In this document: positions 22,837 through 33,904 of the stretch, piece by piece
How positions within the stretch are numbered: position 1 is the stretch's first letter
Layout: each line of letters opens with the position of its first letter
Source of the DNA: Roridomyces roridus
Taxonomy: Eukaryota > Basidiomycota > Agaricomycetes > Agaricales > Mycenaceae
Direction: 5' to 3'
Length of the DNA stretch: 64,000 nt
NCBI GenBank assembly: GCA_029378245.1
Contig: JARKIF010000157.1
Coordinates: 1 to 64,000 of the forward strand
Program-made: the position numbers and the translations under genes
The notes under the pieces: generated by a model
Database searches by the model: none
The model's input: only the letters and a program-made list of their open reading frames with translations
Told to the model about the DNA's origin: nothing

Positions 22837-25068
22837 GGATGAGCAAAAAGAGGAAGAGACTCGCCTTCGCTCACGGAGCTTTATACAGCACGAGTCTTCA
22901 CGGTAATATGTGTGGGTTGCAACTCGTTTCATCGTGTGTCGTTCTTGAGTCATAGGTCAAGTTAGGGTGCCCCGGAGGGATTAAATGAAAGCTCCAACCA
23001 GTGCCTCGGTTTTGTTCTCTTCGCCTGTGGGTGGACGAAACGTTTTGGTAGGTAACTATGAGCGAAGCGAATCAAATTGGTATGAGCTGAATCATCGCTC
23101 TCTAATCAATCGTTGCCGATCAAACACTAATTACTCACAAGCGGGATGCCATCATCAGAAAGGGCGCCGGTGACTCTGCACTTTTTCTTCTCTTCCTCCA
23201 CAAGGCTTCGAATTTGGTGCAGGTAACCCTTGTCAAGTTAAGTACGAACTTTGGATTCGACTCTCGAGTTGGAAGAGGGATGAAACGATGGGCTGTGTGT
23301 GTCCTGTACATAGGTACGCGTCGTCGGTTAGCGGGGCTGGCCGCCGCTGGACTCCACACTTTGGGCAAGTTCCGAGAACTGCCATGATCGACGATCTGCG
23401 TTATTTCATTGCGCGGATCCTCCTGCAGATCGTGCACATCCTGCGGCTTATCTTGCCAAGTTTACGACACTTGTTCAACCAGAAAAAAGGCCCGGGGTTC
23501 GTTGAGTTTAGGACTTGGAAAGTACCAGGATTTCCAGGTGGGAGACATCTCAGATCGTTGAACATGGCTCGGCCATCATACGTGCGCTCCTGAGGAATGG
23601 TAATGGACACTCTAGTACCTTCTAGTACCTCGGCATGCTCGGCGCATGAGCAGCTTTCCGCACGGGGAAAGTGTAGACTGGGAAAGTGTAGACTTGCGAG
23701 TTAGTAATGGAGGCCGGCATATTTTTCAGGAGGTTGCATTCAATCTGATTCTTGAACGACTTGTTGGTAAGGTTGAAACGGAACGCCGCTGCGGGACACC
23801 GCCTCGGCAATGGAGACGGGCATTCCCGATTAGGGTACCTCGGAGTTTATCCGGGGGTTTGGGATGGGCGCTCATTTGACACCATCGAGACCGCCGAGAA
23901 GCCGGGGCCATCCTCTGTCGTTGGGGTGGCAAAGGTTTCGAAGTATGGACTCGGAGTTGGACGATCTTGTTCGCGTTGTGTGCGTGTCGATAGGTGAACA
24001 ATTCTACAAGTTCACTTTGACTTCGAACAAGCCTTTGACAAACCTTGATGCGTGAACGCATCGACGCCGGCCGCACGTGGCGTGCTGCGGACGAGATGTT
24101 TATGACGCCGCTTGTGTTGAAGACAAGTTGCCGGGATCAAGCCGGGTTCGGCATTCCTGGCAGGAGATAGATAAAATCGAGAAAGAAGCCGTGTGCTTTT
24201 GAATTGGTTGCTTATCAGTTGAACGGGATGTTAACGTTAACGGTTAAGCAGGCGGAGGATGTGCTTTCCGTTCCGGGCATCAGGAGCTCCGCTGCCAGAA
24301 TTTTTATGAGGACGTCGGCTTGCTTGAATGCTAGGGATTTAAATTTGAGAGCCGAGAGTCGAGGAGATCGAAATTATCGAAGGAACCGCGTCACCCTCCG
24401 CCTGTACTTCACAGTGAGCCCAACCGAGCCGGGAAAGTCTGGCATGGTGTGGATGTATCATAGTTCAAAGAAGATGCTCTCTATGAGTGTCTCGTGGATG
24501 CTGTGTCCGAGTCTGTGTGAATGCAAATCCAAAATAGTCGTTGAGAATATGTTGAGATGAGCTGCCGCCGCCCGTTAAGTAACTGTTTTCGCCGCGCATA
24601 TGTGCGGGTGCATGAAACGAGACGGCTAAAATATGACTACTTTGCTGCGGCGGCAGTTTTCAACCCTGGTGTTCTCAACGGGAATAAGGGTGCCTTGTTG
24701 CCGCATTCCACAAGCATCGTGCCAAGTGAATAGACTGCAGAAATCTGTATGCAGCTCGAGTTACATAACGACTTATAACGGCTTACAAAACCTTTGTGGG
24801 TTCGATAAGGCTCCATATGAACAACATTGATGGGCAAGTTCTAGTGCTACCGGGAGCCAGAGTCGAGTTGGGCTCGAGCTGATTGCGTTGTCTATAGCTA
24901 ATCAGGTGCCTCGAACTCGGGCCAGCAGATCTAACTCGGCTTGCGGCAGCACTATGCACAACTTCCTAATTGGGACGCAGACGAGTTGGTAGTTGCAGTT
25001 GCTTACTTCACACACGTGACAGGCACGTGTGCGCGGTTGTTGATCGACTTGACTTGTTCTCTGCCTCC
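22837..25068. other. Long intergenic region
   Basis: About 2.2 kb upstream of the FHA gene. ORFs of 60-120 codons on both strands have no recognisable motif. Apart from the paired CACGTG motifs near the right end I see no structured element. Confidence 0.45.
25011..25031. promoter_or_regulatory. Paired CACGTG E-boxes forming a palindrome
   Basis: CACACGTG (25011-25018) and its exact reverse complement CACGTGTG (25024-25031) are separated by 5 bp. Each arm contains the bHLH core CACGTG, and the pair ends 38 bp before the FHA start codon. Established: fungal bHLH factors bind CACGTG. Inference: this pair regulates the FHA gene. Confidence 0.5.
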
Positions 25069-28000
25069 ATGGACCTGCCTGGTAAATACGGGACCATTGC
25101 CCTCCTGCGCGTCGCCACCGGCGAGGTCGTTACCTCGTTCGGCATCGACACCACCGCCCTCACCTTTGGGCGTGAGCCCACCTGCGGTGTCCGGCTCTAC
25201 TACCCCGACGTCGCCCCCGTCCACGCCCGAATCGTCTTCACTCCCCTCGACTCGTCACCGAACAGCAAAGCCAAGGCATTCCTCGAGGTTCTCGGAGCTT
25301 CAGGCGTCGTTGTCGACGGATGCCGCGTCTACCCCCACCCCGACGCCAGCGCGACCCCAAAGACTATCGCGCTGGGAAACCACAGCGAGGTCGAGATACA
25401 CAGCAAGCGGTTTAGATTTAGCTACCCGCCCAAAGACGAAGTTATCCGTGCAGCCATGGCTGCCAGCCCAAAGCGTGTGTTCTTTTCTGCTACCCAGTGC
25501 CACTCGACGACTGACTAGATGATGATGCAGGCCCGCCCAATCGTGGTCTACGCCTATCCATGATTGCTTCCGCCCAAGTCTTTTCCCCACGCCCCTCGCA
25601 CGACCCCCGCCAGAATCTGCGTGTCCTGCAGTCTCCCCTCCGACTTCCGCCTGCATTCTCGCCCTCCAAGACCAAAGCCCGATCCCCGTCAAAATCACCC
25701 ACCAAATCCGGGTTCTCGTCCACCACCGTGTCCATGGACGATTCCTCTTCAGACGAAGAAGACGAGGAAGAAATCACCCTCGTACAAGGCTCGCATCCGC
25801 GTGTCGTCGAAGAGGCGCGCGACCTCGTCATCCTCGAGGATGTCGAGCTCGTTTTACCCATCCCTGCGAGCCCCAGCATGGCTCCACCACCTGCCCCCAA
25901 GACCCCCGCGCGCAGGCAGAGTTTGCATCGGGCGGTGCTTATACGGAGTGCTCAGCGTGCAGTCTTGGGTGCGCAACGGGCTCCTGCTCCTGTTCCTGTT
26001 GCTACGACGTCACCCATCCGCGGATGGACGGCTCCTTCGACAGAGGCAGAAGAGTACGATTCGGATTCTGATGAAGACGAAGACGTAGAGGAGGAGGAGG
26101 TAGTGAGGGGATTGAGGCTCGAGGTTGTAAGCGTGTCGTCTGGGTCGGAGACTGAGGAGGATGGAGAAGACGAGGGAGAGCGCGACCAGGAGGAACCAGT
26201 GCGCGATGAGAATGCACAGGCACAGCGCCCGCGTTTGGGATGGCGAAAGAGCTTGGAGAAGCTTACGGGTTGGGCCTGGGGTGGTGGGAAGGTCAAGGAG
26301 GAGGAGGAAGATGTAGATCTGTCTGCGGAAGCAGATGCTGACGAGGAGAAGGATGGAGAGGACGAGGAAGCGGAGGATGAGGTACTTTTTCTCCGTTCAT
26401 TCACTCTACATCTATGCTAACGCGTATGCAGCAGGAGCAGGAGCACACTCCTACCCGTTCTGTTCCCGTTGCGACCTCGACCCCGACTTCGACGAGCACG
26501 CCCACCTCGACCCCTACCGCTCACAAACCTTCCTGGGTCTCGCCCGCTACCCCTTCAACGAATGCGGAGGTAAAGCCCCGCAAGACAGTTCCCCGTCCCG
26601 TATCGCCCGAGAAGATGACCCCCGCCCCCAAGCAGACGCCGCAGCCGCTGCGCAAGCTGGATTTGTCGCAGATGCTGCCAAAGGCAAAGCCAAGCCCGCG
26701 AAAGACGCCGCCGATGACGCCCTTTGGCCGACCACACCCTGATGCGGTACGGCCTGTTGGTTTTGGTGTGGGGCGCAAGTCTGTTGTGGGGAAGGAGAAG
26801 GAGAAGGAGGAGAGCAATGAAGACAAGATGGACGTCGACGCGGAGGGGTACCAGCCGATTTATGAGGATTTGTCGGTTTATCGGGCGGAGCAGAGTCGGC
26901 CTGCAGAACCCACAGCCAAGGACCACGGGCCAGAGGAGAAGGAGGATGCGGCACCCAAGCCCACAAATCGTCCCTTGGCAGCATTTATGACTCCCCAACC
27001 CGTCCGGCGCACCAACGCTGTCGACGTCGGGCGAAGCGCTGCCACTCCCGCTCCTGCGTCGTCGAGGTATTCCCTAGGAGGCGCCGCTCGGAGGGTGCCG
27101 GTCCAGGATTCGCCATGGAAAGTGAGGGATTTGGTCGCTGTTCCCGCGCTCCCGTCGACTCCAGAAAAGGCGGTTCCGAGGACGCCACGTATTTCGGACG
27201 AGGAGAAGCGGGCTATTTCGGAGAGGAGGAAGAGTGCTTTGACGGCGCCGGATTTGTATTTCGCGGGTGGAGTGCCTGGAATGTCGCCTGTCAAGCGTGG
27301 GCGGGGACTTGGGAAGGTCAAGGAGGAAGGAGGAGGTGCGAGTGGGGAGGCGAACGAAGGGGATAAAGAGAAGGAAAAGGAAGTTGGTGCGGAGGATCCG
27401 CGTGAGATCTTGGCCAAGGTGAAGGAGATGGCAGCCGAGTTGACAAAGAGGAGGGAGAGTGTTATGGGCGTTGTTGGGAGGTTGTCGAGTGACGAGGAGA
27501 TGCCTGGAGAGCCGGTATCGATCGAGCCGGTGTGTTTTTCTCTTCCTTCTCGTCACGTAGAGAGCCTGATTATCTTTAGACGCCAAAGGGAAGGAGCAAA
27601 AGTCGGAGCAAGAGCCCTGTTAAGAAACCGCAACCAGCCGACCCCGAGCCACAGCCAGAGATGGAGGTTGATGAGCAGCCTGTTGCGGTCCCTCGGAGCA
27701 GGAGTCGGAGCAAGAGTCCTGTCGAGAAACAGCAGCCAACGAACCCCGAGCCGCCGCAGGAGATGGAGGTCGAGGTCGACGAGGAGCCTGTTCCCGTCCC
27801 TCGAAGCAGAAGTCGCAGCAAGAGTCCCGTCAAGAAACAACAGCCACAACAGGAGATGGAGGTCGAGGTCGACGAGCAGCCTGCCCCAGCCCCGGTCAAG
27901 CCTGCGCGCCGTACGCGAAAGACGACGCCTCCCGTCGAGCAAATGGCTGTCGATGAGCCTGTCCCGAAAGCGGCACGTCGCACTCGCAAGGCCACCGCAG

Positions 28001-28749
28001 AGCCTCAGAGCGAGGAGGTAGACCATGACGAGGTTCCTGCGCTGCCAGTCATAACGCCCGCTGCGCCGACAAAGACTCGTCGGGGGCGCAGCAAAACGAG
28101 TGCGGAGCCCGAGAGCGATAACGAGGTTGCTCCAGCTCCTCGCCGCACCGCACGCAAGCCACCTTCGATTACGGCCGTCAGCGTACCTGCGCCAGCCACC
28201 GAGCCCGTTGCTCAGAAGAGGGGTGGACGGGCGACGAGGGCGACGACGCCTGCGAGTGCTCCAGAGCGTAAGACGCGGGGGAGGTCGCGAGCACCTGTCG
28301 AGGAGGAGGAGGAAAGTGAGGCTGACCCGCTTGATACCATTGATGCGGAGGTGGAGATTTTGGAAGTGGTCCCGGCACCGGCCAAGAGGCGTGCGCGGAG
28401 TGTCAAGAGTAAGGTGAAGGAAGAGGAGGCAGAAGTTGTGCTCGAGGCTGAGGGTACTGTGGTGCCTACGAGGGCTGGGCGAGGGAAGAAGGCTGCTGCT
28501 GTAGCTACGACTCCTGCTGCGCCGCCTGCCCTGCCCAAGTCGCGCTCAACACGCAAGATGGTTCCTGGCTCTGCGCCGGCTGCGGTGGAAACGGTGGAGA
28601 AGGAGAATGCGCCGGGTGATGAGGAGGTGGAGCCTGTAGCCAAGATTACGCGCGTTTCGAGGAGTCGCAAGGTCAAGGAGGAGGTGGTGGAGCCTGAAGT
28701 GACGCAGAGTGTGCCGAGGAGGGCGACGAGGACGAGAACTAGGACGTGA
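25069..28749 (+). CDS. FHA-domain protein with disordered charged tail
   Basis: Four exons, 25069-25474, 25531-26381, 26432-27529, 27580-28749, giving 1174 residues; introns are 56, 50 and 50 bp. The FHA domain lies at about residues 10-115 (LTFGREPTCGVRLYYPDV followed by PVHARIVF), a phosphothreonine-binding fold. After SPKRPPNRGLRLSMIASAQ the protein is low-complexity: acidic runs, Thr/Pro/Ser tracts, and at least two RSRSRSKSPV units plus KSRSKSPVKK-type repeats, then many basic AT-hook-like GRGKK, TRRGRSK and TRTRTRT patches. The plan resembles chromatin-associated FHA proteins such as the Ki-67 type. Likely nuclear, with a role in chromosome or cell-cycle biology by analogy only. The GTGTGT donor and in-frame joins at all introns support the model. 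Confidence 0.8.
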
Positions 28750-29327
28750 AGAGGAGACCGTGAAAGGATAAAAAGGATCTTTAGTTTCTTGATTTAACGA
28801 GATTTTTCTTCATCTGTATCCCTCATTTATGAATAGCATCGTTTGGATGCATCTGAGGAGAGGGGAGTTGACACGTGACTTATGTGCCTTTCTTCTTCCA
28901 GCCACATCCTCTTTCTGACCCTTCTTACCTCGCACTAGCGCCGAGCGCTCGTAAACTGGTCATATGAATCCATTGCACCCAATAGCATGCTGCCACCTTC
29001 TCGTCGATGTACCTGGCCCTGCCAGCACGCAAAGTCCACTGACTCCACTCGGGGTTGCTTCAAAGGTCCGACGTTGTGGCCCTTGGATTCCCACTCGTAG
29101 TACTTAGCGCGGAAATGAAGTGAGCAACAGCCCAAGGAACACCGTGGACTCGGGGTGCCGTGTTGGTCGGACTCGGACCCATGGTAAGTAGCTGGATTTT
29201 CGTCTATGAATATTTGCTCCTTCCATCCCGGACGTCAAGTTTCGTTCCTGGACTCTTACGATTCTACCCCGGTCCGCTTTAATACTTATATGAGGCTCGA
29301 TTCTAGCAGCAAGGCAGCAATCCTACC
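28750..29327. other. Intergenic
   Basis: About 580 bp between two plus-strand genes. No gene or repeat recognised. Confidence 0.5.
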
Positions 29328-30112
29328 ATGGTCCCTTTTCGCTGTGCGCTCTCGATCCTAGCCTCTCTCATCTGCAGCGTCTGCTGCCGCTGCTCCCTCT
29401 GGCAACAGTGCAAACCTAGCCAAGAGGGACAACGGTCTCCCTGCTAGAGTTCCCTACGTCTTCCCCCCGCCTGGCACCAATGCCATCGCGGATGCCATTC
29501 GGGCACAAAAGAATGGGACGTTGTTGGATCTGGATGGTGTTACCCTCAACGCGCCGTTGTTTGCGCAAGCCAGCAACGGCCTTGTCTCGGTCATTCGGAG
29601 GAATAATACGATACCTCCTGCGATGAGGGAGTTGATTGTTAGTAGTCCGGTTTCTTTCGTGTCCTTACTACCGGTGACCGTGTATTCACAGATTTTGCGG
29701 GTTGTCACTCTGAACAGCGCTTCCTACATGTGGTCAGTTGCCTGTCTGCTTCAAGGAATATGGTATTCAGTTCCTTGCTAGGCTGCAGCACGAACCGGTC
29801 GCGCGTGAGGTGGGCCTCACGACCGAGCAACTCCGCGCCATCCGCCTCGCTCCTCCCTTCTTCGCGTCCAAAGGCGTGAATTTGACTTCAACGCTCGGAC
29901 ACGACCTCGAGGCTGCGATGATTTTCACGGATTGGATTACACTGAATGTGCATGTGCCTGACGACGTGTTTGACGCGATGCGCCCGATTTTGAATGATGA
30001 GCAGTTGGTGGAGGGGAGTATGACTGCTGCGGAGTATAATTCTGGGAGTAGGTGGATTGTGACCATGAATGTGGATGGTATGATGGATGTGCCGGTGCCT
30101 ATTCCTTCTTGA
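29328..30112 (+). CDS. Secreted carboxymuconolactone-decarboxylase-like protein (frameshift at N-terminus)
   Basis: Exons approximately 29328-29637, 29692-29732 and 29782-30112, with introns of 54 and 49 bp. The conserved core is RELIILRVVTLNSASYMW, QHEPVAREVGLTTEQLRAIR, FTDWITLNVHVPDDVF, VEGSMTAAEYNSGSRW and a final MDVPVPIPS, typical of the fungal CMD/AhpD-like family. The catalytic Cys pair of true AhpD is absent, so the reaction is uncertain. The N-terminus MVPFRCALSILASLIC looks like a signal peptide but is one base out of frame with the following SAAAAPSGNSANLAKRDN. Either a 1-nt indel has broken the gene, or a 34 nt GTGCGC...TGCAG intron (very short) removes most of the signal peptide. 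Confidence 0.65.
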
Positions 30113-30237
30113 ATTGTAACTACGTTGTATTTTGATTGTGTAGAGAACGATTGGACTGTGTCACTGTGAGAACTTTGTAGATCTAACTTGGACGCCGGCC
30201 AAATCATGTGCCTCATCCGCGTTCTTTTCTTGTCACC

Positions 30238-31665
30238 ATGGTCTGTCCACGTTGCGGTCACTCCACTGAAGGCAAAGACCTCACCCGAGAGCAGCTACGG
30301 ACTCGTATAGCCCAACTGAACGCCCTCATCGCTAGCTTGGACACGGAGCGTCGACAACTGGAGGCCCAATCGGACGCCATCGTATACCCTGTGCTCTCAC
30401 TTCCCCCGGAGCTTACATCTCTTATATTCATCCATTGCCTCCCCTCGACATCCCTCCCCCGTCCTTCGCCGCTGGAACCACCTCTACTGGTCGCGCAGAT
30501 TTGTCGGCAATGGCGCGCGATCGCTGTCGGTACCCCTGAATTGTGGAGTTCTGTGGCCCTCAGCGACTCGCATTCGCCGGATCTTCTGGACGTGTGGCTC
30601 TCACGGTCGGCTCAGTGTCCGCTCAATATTTTGCTGGACGATGGGGACGTCGAGCGTGCTTGTAAACTGGTCGATACATGCAAGCCTTACGCCGATCGGT
30701 GGGAAGATGTACAGTTCAATCTTCCCGAAGAGGCGCTACTGGGATTCAAAGATCTTTCCCGGGTGCCGCTCCTGAAGCGAATGTCGGTATCCCGCCGTGG
30801 GATGTACGGCTTCAAGGAGATATTCGAGATGACCGAGGCACCGCTTCTACGAGTCGCTGTGCTCGACGTGGGTCCGGGCCTGGAGTTTATGCTACCATGG
30901 CAGCAGATGACCAGTCTCACACTGGCGAAATCCACCCCGGGCTACACTCTCCTGATCCTCAAAGAATGCCCAGGACTTTTAGCCCTCGACCTATCCGCGG
31001 TGGAAGCCGCCACAGTCTGGGGCGACGAGGCGGTCCTCTGGCTCGAATGCTTGCAGTCGTTCTCATTCCCGTCGCACTTTTGCGTGGCTCTGGATCATCT
31101 ACGGCTCCCGCAGCTCACCCACATGAGTATCCGGGAGACGATGCCATTCCGACAAGGCGACGCCGACGCACTGCGTCGATTCGTCGTGCAGTCCTCTCCT
31201 CCCCTCCAACGACTTTCCCTGCACCTGAAATACCCCAGCCCGCAGATGCTCGCACGGTGTCTCGACGCCTTACCTCCGTTCCTCCGCGCCCTCGAGCTAC
31301 ATTGCGGGAACGCCACTCACGTGCGACCAGCCTTGGAAGTCCTGCGCACGCGGAGCGCGTTTCCGGACTTTCAGACACTCAGCATAACGGGCGGACGGGT
31401 GTTTGATTCGGACTATGCGTACCTCGCAGAGACGCTCGAAGCGCGGTGTGTGGGACCGTCGACGTCTTCGTTGAAGGCGTTTTCGCTGTGGGTGCAGACT
31501 TATGGGCGGGCGGATGCTCAACGCGATTTGGCGAGGATACGGGTTATGCCCCGGTTTAGGGCGCTTGCGGAGGCGGGGCTCAGGATCAGGTTTGTGGTGG
31601 CGGGCAAGACGAGTGTGGAGCCTGAGATTTGGATGGATACTTTGGTTGAGGGGGATTTTAGCTGA
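30238..31665 (+). CDS. F-box protein, tandem copy 1
   Basis: Single exon, 475 residues. The N-terminus MVCPRCGHSTEGKDLT has a CxxC that could be half of a zinc ribbon; a short coiled coil follows (IAQLNALIASLDTERRQLEA), then the F-box (YPVLSLPPELTSLIFIHCLP, ICRQWRAIAVGTPELW) at about residues 50-100, and an LRR-like C-terminus ending EPEIWMDTLVEGDFS. Start chosen at the ATG with a CACC context; an upstream in-frame ATG at 30208 adds ten residues. It is paralogous along its whole length to the gene at 32198. Expected to be an SCF substrate adaptor. Confidence 0.85.
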   Translation: MVCPRCGHSTEGKDLTREQLRTRIAQLNALIASLDTERRQLEAQSDAIVYPVLSLPPELTSLIFIHCLPSTSLPRPSPLEPPLLVAQICRQWRAIAVGTPELWSSVALSDSHSPDLLDVWLSRSAQCPLNILLDDGDVERACKLVDTCKPYADRWEDVQFNLPEEALLGFKDLSRVPLLKRMSVSRRGMYGFKEIFEMTEAPLLRVAVLDVGPGLEFMLPWQQMTSLTLAKSTPGYTLLILKECPGLLALDLSAVEAATVWGDEAVLWLECLQSFSFPSHFCVALDHLRLPQLTHMSIRETMPFRQGDADALRRFVVQSSPPLQRLSLHLKYPSPQMLARCLDALPPFLRALELHCGNATHVRPALEVLRTRSAFPDFQTLSITGGRVFDSDYAYLAETLEARCVGPSTSSLKAFSLWVQTYGRADAQRDLARIRVMPRFRALAEAGLRIRFVVAGKTSVEPEIWMDTLVEGDFS

Positions 31666-31720
31666 AGGTGCGTGCTAGGTTTTTATTGCATGACGCCTGT
31701 GTTCTAATTGGTAGATTTAA

Positions 31721-32115
31721 ATAACTGGTTTTTCTCGGTGCGGAATGAGAACTTGATTTTCTCTGGGTATCAATCCGAATTCCTTGTTCGAAGAAAGATC
31801 ATGGTACTTATTTTTGAAGGAGCACTCGACATGAGCGATCCACTCACGACACTCAACGAATGCTACTCCGGCGATCCGAGAAATACCTTGTGCAAGGGCA
31901 CGAAGAACCGTGGTGTTCGGCACCAGACAGGCCCCCAGCTCGCTCGCACCGATTGAAATAACTCCTTTTTTCGGTGCGGAATGAGAACTTGATTTTTTTC
32001 TGGGTATCAATCCGAATTCCTTGTTCGAAGGATGATCAGTCAACAGCCATGACACTCAGAAATACCTTGTCCAAAGGCGCGACCGAGCGCGCAAGTGAGA
32101 GAAGAACCGTGGTGG
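31721..32115. repeat. Direct repeat between the two F-box genes
   Basis: 31721-31803 and 31956-32035 share GTGCGGAATGAGAACTTGAT, TGGGTATCAATCCGAATTCC and TTGTTCGAAG. A second block (GAAATACCTTGT, AGAAGAACCGTGGTG) also recurs after each. The unit is about 235 bp and carries no gene. Confidence 0.85.
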
Positions 32116-32197
32116 ATGTTGAAATCAAGGTTTCGTCCCCGGGCTGTCGTTCCAAGTTTGGTCTGTTATCTTTTGCGGCGTTTTGCCTCACACCACC

Positions 32198-33685
32198 ATG
32201 TCGGCCTCCTCCCGCCCACACTACACATATCTCGCTTCGCCCATGCCCCCAGTGAAGCTCAATCGTGATGCTGCGCGCAAGCGAATCACCCACATTGACG
32301 CACTCGTTGCTGCGTTGGACGCAGAACGTGATCAACTGCAGGCCGAATTGGATGCCGTCGTGTACCCGGTCCTCTCCGTTCCCGCAGAGCTGACGACTCT
32401 CATATTCGTCCATTCCCTTCCCTCGGCACACTTCAACCAACCTTCGCCATTGGAATGTCCGTTGCTGCTCACACAGATCTGTCGGCAGTGGCGTGCGATT
32501 GCTGTGGGCACCGCCGAACTGTGGGCATCAGTGGCCATCTGCAGCGCGCGGCCCACCTCTGTGGAGCTTTTTGAGATGTGGCTTACACGGTCAGGTGTGA
32601 GCCCTCTCCGCATCTCCCTATTCGAGCCGAACCGCATGCACGCGTCGAGGCTTGTCAACGCATGTCTGCAGCACGCCGATCGCTGGGAAGATATCCAGCT
32701 TCTTCTCCCGGACGAAACTCTGCTCGGACTCTTGCGCGATATGCCTCGACTGCCTCTGTTGCGGAAAATTGGGATGCAATACTCGGGGGAAGGATATAAA
32801 GATGCGGATCTAGAGTCGCTCACTCTTCGGGATGCACCGCTCCTGGATACCGCCATGATCGAGAGGGGTAGGGGGGTGGAGTTGAAATTTGGGTTGCCGT
32901 GGAATCAACTCTCTAGCCTCAAGCTTGTGAGGTCCACTGCGGCGGAGATCCTCACTATTCTCGGACAGTGTTCGAATTTGGTCACTCTCGAATTGTCGAC
33001 GGGCAGTCCATTGGAGTACACCTCTGGAGGCATATCGTCATGGGAAAACGGGCCCGTGGTTATCCTCGGATCGCTCGAGTCGTTCACCCTCGGCTGGTAT
33101 TTCTGTTCAGCTCTACATCGTCTGCGCCTTCCCCGACTGGCCCATATTTGTGTCAAGCAATCAGGACATTTCCGACCCCGGGACGAGGACGGGCTGCAGC
33201 ACTTGATCACTCATTCATCGCCTCCCTTGCAACGCGTTTCTCTGCATACGACCGGGTGGAACCTCTCACAAGCGCTTGCCCGCTCCCTCGATATCATTCC
33301 ATCTTCAGTTCCCCAACTCGACCTGCATTTTGAGGGGACAGTCGTCTTGCGGGACGGGTTCCCGGCTTTGCAACGGCGCGTTGCTCTCCCGGAGTTACGC
33401 AGACTCAGGATAACCGCGGCACGCTTCGTTGATTCGGACTATGACTACATTGTGCGGATGCTTGAGGCGTGTCGCACTCCTGGGTCATTACAAGCGTTTT
33501 CGCTGCTGGTGCAGACCCAGCCGCCGGCCCGACGGAAGGAGTCAAAATTAGTGGTGGCGAGGAATCGATTTCGTGCTCTTGCTGCTGCGGGGTTGCGGAT
33601 TCGCGTGGCGTTTGCGTTGGAGGGGACGTTGAGTGTGGAGCCCGAGGTGTGGATGGATACTTTGGCTGCTGACGATTTCTTCTAA
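32198..33685 (+). CDS. F-box protein, tandem copy 2
   Basis: Single exon, 495 residues from the CACC-context ATG. It has the same layout as its neighbour: coiled coil (ITHIDALVAALDAERDQLQA), F-box (YPVLSVPAELTTLIFVHSLP, ICRQWRAIAVGTAELW), LRR-like region and the shared C-terminus EPEVWMDTLAADDFF. It lacks the N-terminal CxxC of copy 1 and has another 15-residue leader instead. Divergence is even along the protein, so the tandem duplication is old. A later ATG (32243) would start at MPPVKLN and is also plausible. Confidence 0.85.
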   Translation: MSASSRPHYTYLASPMPPVKLNRDAARKRITHIDALVAALDAERDQLQAELDAVVYPVLSVPAELTTLIFVHSLPSAHFNQPSPLECPLLLTQICRQWRAIAVGTAELWASVAICSARPTSVELFEMWLTRSGVSPLRISLFEPNRMHASRLVNACLQHADRWEDIQLLLPDETLLGLLRDMPRLPLLRKIGMQYSGEGYKDADLESLTLRDAPLLDTAMIERGRGVELKFGLPWNQLSSLKLVRSTAAEILTILGQCSNLVTLELSTGSPLEYTSGGISSWENGPVVILGSLESFTLGWYFCSALHRLRLPRLAHICVKQSGHFRPRDEDGLQHLITHSSPPLQRVSLHTTGWNLSQALARSLDIIPSSVPQLDLHFEGTVVLRDGFPALQRRVALPELRRLRITAARFVDSDYDYIVRMLEACRTPGSLQAFSLLVQTQPPARRKESKLVVARNRFRALAAAGLRIRVAFALEGTLSVEPEVWMDTLAADDFF

Positions 33686-33904
33686 ATATTTACTGTGCGT
33701 TTGGCAAATTCTTTTGTTTGACTAAAATTGACGATGCTTCTAAGATTCGCACTCCCATGTCAACTGCTGTGTCGGTCGCTGGGACAAAGCCCCATGATCG
33801 CGGAATGTCGATTTACTCGGAAACCAGGTTCACATTTATTGCATACAAAGAATCAACCGTATATAATCCAACCCACATATTTAGAGAGAGCAAAATTAAG
33901 AATC

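Noticed and set aside
26555..28676. Antisense ORFs of 130-180 codons under the FHA gene
   Set aside because: Shadows of the low-complexity coding strand; the sense exons join cleanly.
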